This document shows, piece by piece, positions 1 through 5,271 of a stretch of 5,271 nucleotides of DNA (the stretch's first letter is position 1; every line of letters begins with the position of its first letter). The notes below the pieces were generated by a model that ran no database searches, was not told where the DNA came from, and worked only from the letters and a program-made list of their open reading frames with translations. The translations under genes and the position numbers were made by a program. The stretch is from positions 1-5,271 of the forward strand of contig JAQSXN010000338.1 of the NCBI GenBank assembly GCA_029256665.1, written 5' to 3'. The DNA comes from Paenibacillus sp. GTDB lineage: Bacteria; Bacillota; Bacilli; Paenibacillales; Paenibacillaceae.

Positions 1-42
1 GTCAAGTTTGTGCGTGCGTGGCAATGGTTTGTGTAAACGATC

Positions 43-95
43 AGAGGCAGCATCAACATCGCTTGTTTGCGAACAACGATGACGATGCTGCCTCT
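43..95 (-). terminator. Large stem-loop after yesM, putative terminator or mRNA 3' end (no U-tract)
   Basis: A long imperfect inverted repeat begins about 26 nt past the yesM stop codon. The outer arms AGAGGCAGCATC (43-54) and GATGCTGCCTCT (84-95) are perfectly complementary over 12 bp. Inside them are a 2x2 internal loop, a 5-bp stem (57-61 with 77-81), a bulged C at 62, a 5-bp stem (63-67 with 72-76) and a four-base loop TGCG (68-71). The structure itself is seen directly. Its role is inferred: the position suggests transcript termination or 3'-end protection for yesNM. Neither strand has a run of T after the hairpin (the minus strand continues GATCGTTTACAC), so it is not a canonical intrinsic terminator. 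It could serve a convergent gene off the left edge, or be a palindromic repeat element. The rest of 1-121 shows nothing else I can support. Confidence 0.5.
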
Positions 96-121
96 TACAA
101 ATTCACGGCGCACGGTTTCAT

Positions 122-1876
122 CTACCGTCCAGGTAGCCGGATCGTCACGCTCGTGCCGATGCCGAGGCGGCTGAAGATGCAGACGCCGTACGAGTCGCCG
201 TACAGCAGCTTGATGCGGTTGTCGACGTTGCGGATGCCGTAGCCGGACAGCTTGTCGCCGCTTTGCGGCAGCTCCGGCCCGTCCGACATGCGCATGCCCA
301 TGCCGTCGTCGACGACGCTGAGCAAGATATCCTGCCCGTCGCGGCGGGCCCGGATGATGATGTTGACTCCGAGCTCCTGATCCCAGATGGCGTGGTTGAT
401 GCAATTTTCCACGAACGGCTGCAGCGTCAGCTTGACGATCGGGCAAGGCAGCACGGACTCGTCAATGTCGTAATGCACCCGTAGCAGATTGGCGAACCGT
501 ACCTGCTGGATCGAGACGTAATATTTGGTCAGCTGGAGCTCCTCGTGGATGGACAGCGTGTTTTTGCCCTTGTTCAGCGAGATCCGGTAAAATTTCGCCA
601 GATCGGTCACCATCTTGTTCATGCGGGGATCCGCGTTGCGGATGGCCAGCGACGAGATGGATGCGAGCGAGTTGTACAGAAAGTGGGGATTGATCTGCGC
701 CTGCAGAACGTTCATCTCGGCTTCGCGTTTGTCGATCTCCTTCTTATACACGTCCGAGATAAGCGTGCTAAGCCTTTGAGACAGCCGCTTAAGCGCATTG
801 CCCACTTGTCCGATCTCGTCCCGCCCGAGCGGCCGGATGTCGCCGAGCTCGAACTCTTCCTTCTCGATGCGCCGCATCATGCCGACGAGCGACTCGATTC
901 GGATCGTGAACAGTCTCGCGGCGATGTAGATGAGCAACGCCATGACGACCATGCTGGCGAGCGCGTACGCGAGAATGCGCTTGGCGGCAAGATTCGCTTT
1001 GGACAAGAAGCTGTCGTACGGAATCAGCGACACGCTCTTCCAGCCGAACTTGGTCGTATCGTAGACGACTAGTACGCGTTCCCCGTTATAGACGCTGTCG
1101 AATTGCCCCTCGTGTTGAGACGGCAGCGCATCCGGCAGCGGGATCGGCCCATTCAGCAGCGCTTTGTCCCTGGCGGACATGACCGTGCCGTGCTCGTTCA
1201 CGATGAGCACCGTCTTGTCCGCCGACTCCTTCTCCATGAGCCGGAAGATGTCCGACTCCAGAATGTTGATCGTCAGCACGCCGTACGGATTGTTCATGCT
1301 GTTGATATTCAGCATCCGCGCGAGCGTGAACACGGCGGGCCGATCCGGTTCGGAAGGAGAGGTGACGAACCGCACGTTGCCATAACTTCCGTTCAGCGAC
1401 TTGTAAGCGAGCGACTGGCGAAAACGGTTATCCAGCGATTTGATATACAAGTTGTCGACGGGGAGCGTCTCGTTGGTGCGGTAGATCGTCATGGAATCGA
1501 TGTCCGGGTTCGTCGTCAGCATGTTGGAGAACGCGTTGTTCATGTACTTGTACGCGTCTACGAACAGCGTCAGATCCTTGGAATAGTCGTTCGTCAAATA
1601 AGCGCGGAGCGTGCTGTCCAAATAGACGGTGGCCGACAGCTTCGTATACGTCTCCAGCTTGTTCTCGAGGTTCGTATTGATCTGGGCGACGCTCGACCGC
1701 GTATTCGCGACCATCTGCGAGGACAGCTCGCCGCGGACCGTCGTATACGAATACAGCACGAAGAAGAGCAGGGGCAGAATGCCGCCGAGCAGGAACATGA
1801 CGAACAGCTTCTCCCGCAGTCTCCAATTATATAAGGGCTTGATGAGCCAGCCTAGCAAGTTACCCACAGTTGTCAT
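122..1876 (-). CDS. yesM: YesM-family membrane sensor histidine kinase
   Basis: 584-residue sensor kinase of the YesM/LytS-like class, which autophosphorylates on histidine and passes phosphate to a YesN-type regulator. It has a short cytoplasmic N-terminus, a membrane segment at about 24-46, an extracytoplasmic region at about 47-298 (size and layout fit a Cache-type sensor domain), and a second membrane segment at about 301-323. A HAMP linker follows (about 320-373, with DEIG at 353-356), then a coiled-coil-like stretch and the His_kinase domain with INPHFLYNS, where His398 is the expected phosphoacceptor. The ATPase domain shows the N-box QPFVEN (Asn491), the G1 box DDGMGM (523-528), and GYGIRN (545-550) plus GIGT (572-575). 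No key residue is missing and the length is normal. The ATG is chosen because AGGGGA (1884-1889) precedes it by 7 nt. It follows yesN by 36 nt on the same strand with no terminator between, so the two are probably co-transcribed. The ligand is unknown. Confidence 0.96.
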   Translation of the reverse strand: MTTVGNLLGWLIKPLYNWRLREKLFVMFLLGGILPLLFFVLYSYTTVRGELSSQMVANTRSSVAQINTNLENKLETYTKLSATVYLDSTLRAYLTNDYSKDLTLFVDAYKYMNNAFSNMLTTNPDIDSMTIYRTNETLPVDNLYIKSLDNRFRQSLAYKSLNGSYGNVRFVTSPSEPDRPAVFTLARMLNINSMNNPYGVLTINILESDIFRLMEKESADKTVLIVNEHGTVMSARDKALLNGPIPLPDALPSQHEGQFDSVYNGERVLVVYDTTKFGWKSVSLIPYDSFLSKANLAAKRILAYALASMVVMALLIYIAARLFTIRIESLVGMMRRIEKEEFELGDIRPLGRDEIGQVGNALKRLSQRLSTLISDVYKKEIDKREAEMNVLQAQINPHFLYNSLASISSLAIRNADPRMNKMVTDLAKFYRISLNKGKNTLSIHEELQLTKYYVSIQQVRFANLLRVHYDIDESVLPCPIVKLTLQPFVENCINHAIWDQELGVNIIIRARRDGQDILLSVVDDGMGMRMSDGPELPQSGDKLSGYGIRNVDNRIKLLYGDSYGVCIFSRLGIGTSVTIRLPGR

Positions 1877-1912
1877 CTCCCAGTCCCCTGGTTATAGAGG
1901 TCGAACTCTTGC

Positions 1913-3544
1913 TTATAAATGCAGCTTGCGGAATTCGTTCGGCGTGCTGCCCTTGTGCTTCTGGAAGACGGAGCAGAAATACGAGACGTTCTCGTAGCCG
2001 ACGCGATGGGCGATCTCACGCACCTTCAGCCCCCTGTCCTTCAGCAGTCCGGCGGCGCGATTCATCCGAATGCGGGTCAAATAGTCCAGAATCGTCTCGC
2101 CCGTCTTCTCCTTGAATATCGTTCTGGCGTAGTTCGGCGATAAATAAACTTCCTTCGCGATATCCTCGACCGTAACCGGCAGGTGGTATCTCTCGTCCAA
2201 CAGCTTCGCGATCTGGCTGGCCACCGACTGGTTGCGGTCCTGCTCGCGTTCGCCCGAAGCCTTGATCAGCTCCTTGCAGAAGCGAAGCACATAGGCGTGA
2301 TAATGGGCGATGGTCGGCAGGGAGGAGAGCTCCCGCCAATGGTCGGCGAGCAGATGGCTGCTCGAAGGTCCCGCCAGCAGCGAGGCAAAATGCTGCTCCA
2401 GCGAAGTCAGCAGCCCGATTACGCCGCGAAGCGCGGTTCGGCGCTCGATCCGCTTGCCGCGAATGCCGGAGAACCAATCGGCGAGCAGATGCTCGGCTTG
2501 CTCCTCGTCATGGGATTGAATGGCGGAGATAAGCTGCAGAGCGGCTTGTTCGGCGCCAATTTCAGCAGCGCCTGCACTCGCAGCCCCAGCACTCGCAGCA
2601 CTTGCACCAGCACCCCCACCAGCATCCCCCGCCCCCGCGTTCCCGAGCATGCCGGGCACGATGACCGCTCCCGCTTGGCGATACCATTTCTCCTCGTTGC
2701 AGCTCCGGGACTCCTCGAACGCTTCCTTAAGCTGAGCGAAGCCTCGATACGGACCGGACAAACCGATCGTCGCGTCCGCCGCCAGCCCGCTCGCCTGCAA
2801 CTGCTCGCTTCGGAGCAGCTCCCAATACGCGGCTTCGAATTGCTGCTCGTTTCCTTGAAACAGAACGAACAGCGTGTTCGCGCCGGTCTCGAGGACGGTC
2901 GAGGCATCCAGACTCCGTGCCAGCAGCGATCGAAGCGACTCCGCGGCCCGCGCCGCCATGTCGCCGTCGGCGGCTTCCACAGATGCCCCGAAGGCCGGCG
3001 GCTCGAACGTCCAGTAAGCCGCGCCGAACGGCCGAACGCCGGAGAAGCCGGCCGCGCGGTTCTCCCATTGCCGGATCCACTCCGCCTGCCTTGCCGGGTC
3101 CGGCTCGCGAACGATGCGAAGCAGCAGCTTCTCGAGCAGCCAGCCGCCATCGGCGGACGCAAGCTGCTCTTCCTCGCATTTGCGCTTCACTTTATCGAGC
3201 AGCGCCATGAGCTCCTCCATGTCGATCGGCTTCAGGACGTAGCCCGCCGCTTCGATTTGCAAGGCGGACTTTATATATTGAAATTCGTTATGGCCGCTCA
3301 AATAAATGATTTTGACGCTTTTGTCGATCTGCTTCGCCCGGCGCCCGAACTCCAGTCCGTCCATGATCGGCATGCGCACGTCCGTTACGACAATGTCCGG
3401 CTTCAGCTCCTTCAGCTTGCCCAGCGCTTCCTTCCCGTTGCGCGCCGTGCCGGCGATCCGGATGCCCGCTTGCTCCCAAGGCACGTATCGTTCCATCGTC
3501 TCCAGCTCGATTAATTCGTCGTCCACCAGCAGCACGCTGTACAT
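1913..3544 (-). CDS. yesN: YesN-type response regulator, AraC family
   Basis: 543-residue two-component response regulator, a cytoplasmic DNA-binding partner of YesM. The N-terminal receiver domain (about 1-120) has the acidic pair Asp8/Asp9, phosphoacceptor Asp55 in VVTDVRMP, Ser83 in YLSGH and Lys105 in VLKP, so it should be phosphorylatable. The middle region (about 150-295), with TIGLSGPYRG and a following Glu/Ala helix, resembles the degenerate GGDEF-like domain often found in YesN proteins; this assignment is tentative. An Ala/Gly/Ser-rich low-complexity stretch (301-335) precedes a helical segment. The C-terminus (about 443-543) is a two-HTH AraC/XylS domain, with first HTH near 457-480 (VEDIAKEVYLSPNYARTIFK) and second near 507-531, ending in the typical GSTPNEFRK. 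The start is supported by AGGTG (3550-3554), 5 nt upstream. It lies first in the yesN-yesM unit and is divergent from lplB, the usual arrangement for a regulator of the adjacent transporter. The size matches the family. Confidence 0.96.
   Translation of the reverse strand: MYSVLLVDDELIELETMERYVPWEQAGIRIAGTARNGKEALGKLKELKPDIVVTDVRMPIMDGLEFGRRAKQIDKSVKIIYLSGHNEFQYIKSALQIEAAGYVLKPIDMEELMALLDKVKRKCEEEQLASADGGWLLEKLLLRIVREPDPARQAEWIRQWENRAAGFSGVRPFGAAYWTFEPPAFGASVEAADGDMAARAAESLRSLLARSLDASTVLETGANTLFVLFQGNEQQFEAAYWELLRSEQLQASGLAADATIGLSGPYRGFAQLKEAFEESRSCNEEKWYRQAGAVIVPGMLGNAGAGDAGGGAGASAASAGAASAGAAEIGAEQAALQLISAIQSHDEEQAEHLLADWFSGIRGKRIERRTALRGVIGLLTSLEQHFASLLAGPSSSHLLADHWRELSSLPTIAHYHAYVLRFCKELIKASGEREQDRNQSVASQIAKLLDERYHLPVTVEDIAKEVYLSPNYARTIFKEKTGETILDYLTRIRMNRAAGLLKDRGLKVREIAHRVGYENVSYFCSVFQKHKGSTPNEFRKLHL
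2564..2623. repeat. 15-bp imperfect tandem repeat inside yesN (Ala/Gly/Ser linker)
   Basis: Four consecutive 15-bp units (2564-2578, 2579-2593, 2594-2608, 2609-2623) share a GCAGC...GCAC pattern. The first two differ at about 3 positions, the second and third at about 4, and the fourth is degraded. Read on the yesN strand they encode AGGGA, GASAA, SAGAA and SAGAA (residues 308-327). The period is a multiple of three, so gain or loss of a unit would keep the reading frame. This looks like a flexible inter-domain linker expanded by slippage; the mechanism is inferred. Confidence 0.7.
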
Positions 3545-3593
3545 GTCCGCACCTGCTTTCGTCCTAAGTCTCTATTAATAAAGCGTTTTCTCT

Positions 3594-3622
3594 AGTGTAA
3601 CGGCAATGCCGTTATTCAACAA
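3594..3622 (-). promoter_or_regulatory. Putative sigma-A promoter of yesN-yesM
   Basis: Read on the minus strand, TTGTTG (3617-3622) and TACACT (3594-3599) are separated by exactly 17 nt. They match the -35 and -10 consensus at 3/6 and 4/6 positions. The predicted transcript start near 3587 gives a leader of about 40 nt before the yesN ATG. The boxes are modest matches, but no better-spaced pair was found upstream of yesN. The spacer is almost wholly occupied by a 17-bp palindrome, which suggests regulation of this promoter. Confidence 0.45.
3598..3614. promoter_or_regulatory. Perfect 17-bp palindrome, candidate operator in the yesNM promoter
   Basis: TAACGGCAATGCCGTTA has 8-bp perfectly complementary arms around a single central A at 3606. 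It sits between the putative -35 and -10 boxes of the yesNM promoter, where a bound dimer would compete with RNA polymerase. The symmetry is seen directly; operator function is inferred. It does not fit the CcpA cre consensus. Candidate binders are a dimeric repressor encoded elsewhere, or YesN itself, although AraC-type regulators more often use direct repeats. It could also form a short hairpin if transcribed from an upstream start. Confidence 0.5.
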
Positions 3623-3648
3623 TGCGGCGGATGGAAGTGCGTTCGTTT

Positions 3649-3661
3649 CGATTACGAATCG
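3649..3661. repeat. Short inverted repeat in the divergent region
   Basis: CGATT (3649-3653) and AATCG (3657-3661) are complementary around ACG. The site lies about 40-50 bp upstream of the transporter -10 box, a position where an activator could bind. Arms of only 5 bp can arise by chance, so this is a weak candidate site. Confidence 0.2.
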
Positions 3662-3682
3662 GTAGATTGGGATATATCGGGG

Positions 3683-3703
3683 GGCACTTGCCGGTCCTAT
3701 AAT
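3683..3703 (+). promoter_or_regulatory. Putative lplB promoter -10 box with adjacent inverted repeat
   Basis: A perfect TATAAT (3698-3703) lies 50 nt before the lplB ATG. The hexamers 15 to 19 nt upstream, such as TATCGG at 3675-3680, do not resemble TTGACA, and there is no extended -10 TG. A good -10 with no -35 is typical of activator-dependent promoters, which fits control by YesN. GGCACTTGCC (3683-3692) is a small inverted repeat with 4-bp arms ending 5 nt before the -10 box, just after a run of six G (3679-3684). Predicted transcript start is near 3710, giving a leader of about 44 nt. Activation by YesN is inferred from context. Confidence 0.5.
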
Positions 3704-3739
3704 GAAATCACGAAGCAAGGCAAGCAAGCGAAGAGCGAT

Positions 3740-3746
3740 AGGGGGA
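3740..3746 (+). promoter_or_regulatory. Ribosome binding site of lplB
   Basis: AGGGGGA ends 7 nt before the ATG at 3754, a near-ideal Shine-Dalgarno spacing for a Firmicute. This supports the first ATG over the in-frame Met25. Confidence 0.8.
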
Positions 3747-3753
3747 CCACACG

Positions 3754-4737
3754 ATGATCATACGACCGAAAGCGCGGCCCGGCATAAGCGGGCAACCGGT
3801 CATTCGCGCATCCAAAGCCGGCCTGATGGCGAGGCTGAAGGAACAGCGGCTGCTGTACGTGCTCATGCTTCCCGCCGTCGCCGCCACATTGCTGTTCTCC
3901 TATGTGCCGATGTTCGGCCTGTACATGGCGTTCATCAATTATTCGCCGGGAGGCGGATCGTTTTTTCGGCAATTTTTTACGACGGAGTTTGTAGGGCTGC
4001 AATGGTTCGAATATTTCTTCACGAACGGCGACTTCGTCCGCATCATGCGCAATACGCTGGCGCAGAGCTTCCTGTCTCTGCTATTCGGCTTCCCGCTGCC
4101 GATCATTCTGGCGCTCATGATCAACGAGATGCGGAACGGGTGGTTCAAGCGGACGTTCCAGACGGTGTCCTACATGCCGCATTTTATCTCTTGGGTCATC
4201 GCGGCGAACATCATCATCACGATGCTGTCCTCGGGCGGCGTCATCAACAATATGTTGATGGGACTCGGTTTCATCGACGAACCGATCGCGTTCATGCAGA
4301 AGGGGCCGCTGTTCTGGTGGATCATCGCGCTCGGCAACGCATGGAAGGACATGGGCTTTAACGCCATCATGTATTTGGCCGCGATATCCGCGATCAATCC
4401 CGAATTGTATGAGGTGGCCAAGGTGGACGGGGCGAGCCGGCTCAAGCAAATGCTGCACATTACGCTGCCTTCCATCAAACCGACGATCGTCATTCTCGCG
4501 ATTCTCGCGGTCGGCGGCATTCTGAACGCGGGCTTCGACCAGCAATATTTGCTCCAGAACAACACGGTCATGAATTACGCGGAAGTCATCGACACGTACA
4601 CGTACAAATACGGCCTGCAGAACGGCATGTTCTCGTACGGCGCGGCCGTCGGCCTGTTCAAATCGGTCGTCGCGTTCATCCTTGTCGTCGCGGTGAACCA
4701 GATGGCGAAGCGAATGGAACAGCAATCGTTATTCTAG
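3754..4737 (+). CDS. lplB: LplB-family carbohydrate ABC transporter permease
   Basis: 327-residue inner-membrane permease of the MalF/LplB type, one of two channel subunits of a sugar importer. A basic N-terminus (about 1-32) leads into the first membrane segment (about 33-50, then YVPMFGLYMAF). Further hydrophobic segments lie near 101-123, 137-158, 186-212, 240-262 and 297-317, giving about six in total. The cytoplasmic EAA loop that docks on the ATPase is clear at 220-243: Glu220, Gly226-Ala227, and LPSIKP near the end. VGLQWFEYFF (80-89) and the C-terminal SLF are also usual for this group. Length is typical and the gene is intact. It is the first gene of a rightward operon, divergent from yesN and 23 nt ahead of the second permease, so the two should act as a heterodimer. 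Related permeases carry oligosaccharides or other sugar derivatives; the substrate here is not determinable. The lplB symbol denotes family resemblance rather than proven orthology. Confidence 0.95.
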   Translation: MIIRPKARPGISGQPVIRASKAGLMARLKEQRLLYVLMLPAVAATLLFSYVPMFGLYMAFINYSPGGGSFFRQFFTTEFVGLQWFEYFFTNGDFVRIMRNTLAQSFLSLLFGFPLPIILALMINEMRNGWFKRTFQTVSYMPHFISWVIAANIIITMLSSGGVINNMLMGLGFIDEPIAFMQKGPLFWWIIALGNAWKDMGFNAIMYLAAISAINPELYEVAKVDGASRLKQMLHITLPSIKPTIVILAILAVGGILNAGFDQQYLLQNNTVMNYAEVIDTYTYKYGLQNGMFSYGAAVGLFKSVVAFILVVAVNQMAKRMEQQSLF

Positions 4738-4760
4738 CGGAAGGGAAGGGGAGAAGGCGG

Positions 4761-5271
4761 ATGATTCGGGACAAAAAAGATGTTCTCTTTATGACCTTCG
4801 TGTACGCGTTTATCGTAGCGGTGTTCGTCATCACGTTCTATCCGTTCTGGAACGTGTTCATCATCTCGCTCAACAGCGCGGAAGACACGCTTAGAGGGAA
4901 TCTGTACTTATGGCCGCGGGAGTTCAGCCTCGCGAGCTACGCGCAAATTTTGAGCGACGGCGAGATATGGGCGGCCATCAAGGTGACGGTGCTCCGGACG
5001 ATCATCGGCACGCCGCTCGCGGTGCTGACGATCAGCATGCTGGCGTACTCGCTTAGCAAGAAGGAGCTGGTGGCGGGACGTTTCTGGTCGCTGTATTTTA
5101 TCTTCACGATGTATTTCGGCGGGGGTCTTATTCCGTACTACATGGTGCTCAAAAGCTACAATCTGATCGACAACTTCATGGTGTTCGTCATTCCGGGTCT
5201 TATGAACGTGTTCTACATGATCATCGTCCGCACGTTTATTCAGGGCTTGCCGCAGGAGCTGGACGAATCGG
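4761..5271 (+). CDS. lplC: LplC/YtcP-family carbohydrate ABC transporter permease (3' end cut by window)
   Basis: 170 residues are visible from the ATG to the window edge with no stop. Relatives are about 290-300 residues, so roughly 120-130 are missing only because the window ends. This is the MalG-type second channel subunit that pairs with LplB. Hydrophobic segments lie near 9-36 (with TFYPFWNVFIISLN), 73-98, 109-130 and 139-157. The signature MYFGGGLIPYYMVLKSYNLI (117-136) and RTFIQGLPQELDES (157-170) are characteristic of the LplC/YtcP group. The visible sequence stops at the first residues of the EAA loop, around Glu169. AGGGGAG (4747-4753) lies 7 nt before the ATG and supports this start. 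The 23-nt gap after lplB, with no terminator, indicates one transcript. The symbol reflects family position beside lplB; ytcP would be an equally fair label. Confidence 0.93.
   Translation, partial: MIRDKKDVLFMTFVYAFIVAVFVITFYPFWNVFIISLNSAEDTLRGNLYLWPREFSLASYAQILSDGEIWAAIKVTVLRTIIGTPLAVLTISMLAYSLSKKELVAGRFWSLYFIFTMYFGGGLIPYYMVLKSYNLIDNFMVFVIPGLMNVFYMIIVRTFIQGLPQELDES

Noticed and set aside
32..47. Possible CcpA cre site starting TGTAAACG
   Set aside because: The left half fits the consensus but the right half (ATCAGAGG) does not, and the position downstream of yesM is not a promoter location.
18..242. Small plus-strand open frame of 74 codons at the left end
   Set aside because: It runs through the stem-loop and into the 3' end of yesM, with no convincing ribosome binding site and no protein features.
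1103..1834. A 243-codon open frame on the plus strand opposite yesM
   Set aside because: It is an antisense shadow of the intact kinase gene, dominated by Arg, Val, His and Gln, with no domain signature.
1865..1867. GTG at codon 4 of yesM as an alternative start
   Set aside because: The ATG three codons earlier has AGGGGA at 7-nt spacing, which is close to ideal.
1896..1909. Near-palindrome AGAGGTCGAACTCT between yesN and yesM as a terminator
   Set aside because: The arms are only 4 bp with a mismatch beside a central TCGA, and no T run follows on the minus strand; it would not stop transcription.
2183..3514. A 443-codon open frame on the plus strand opposite yesN
   Set aside because: It is antisense to a gene with clear receiver and AraC domains; its translation is rich in Arg, Leu and Gln with no recognisable domain. 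GC-rich codon use leaves the opposite strand free of stops.
3564..3580. AT-rich TTTATTAATA on the minus strand as an alternative yesN -10 box
   Set aside because: No -35-like hexamer occurs 16-18 nt upstream of it; the TTGTTG/TACACT pair has exact 17-nt spacing.

Overview
The window holds part of a carbohydrate-uptake locus of a kind common in GC-rich, Gram-positive Bacillales. Paenibacillus or Cohnella is the best guess. The reasons are the YesM/YesN two-component pair beside LplB/LplC-type ABC permeases, strong AGGGG-type ribosome binding sites, and coding sequence with mostly G or C at third codon positions. The genus is an inference from gene content and composition.

Layout: positions 1-121 are non-coding and contain a large stem-loop (43-95) just beyond the end of yesM. 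Two genes run leftward on the minus strand. The first, yesN (1913-3544), encodes an AraC-type response regulator. After a 36-nt gap comes yesM (122-1876), which encodes a membrane sensor histidine kinase. A 209-nt divergent regulatory region (3545-3753) separates them from two genes running rightward: lplB (3754-4737), a complete ABC permease, and after a 23-nt gap a second permease of the LplC/YtcP type (4761 onward), cut by the window edge just as its EAA loop begins.

How it works together (family knowledge plus inference): YesM would sense an extracellular cue, probably linked to a sugar or a sugar-binding protein, and phosphorylate YesN at Asp55. YesN would then activate the divergent transporter promoter, which has a perfect TATAAT -10 box but no recognisable -35, as expected for an activator-dependent promoter. 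The two permeases would form the membrane channel of an importer. Its solute-binding lipoprotein probably lies beyond the right edge, and no ATPase gene is visible. The substrate cannot be told from this sequence.

The genes themselves are ordinary and intact; I see no clear sign of a new system. The points worth a second look are non-coding or local: a perfect 17-bp palindrome inside the putative yesNM promoter, a related GGCA/TGCC inverted repeat abutting the transporter -10 box, the long hairpin after yesM that lacks a U-tract, and a repeat-encoded Ala/Gly/Ser linker inside YesN.
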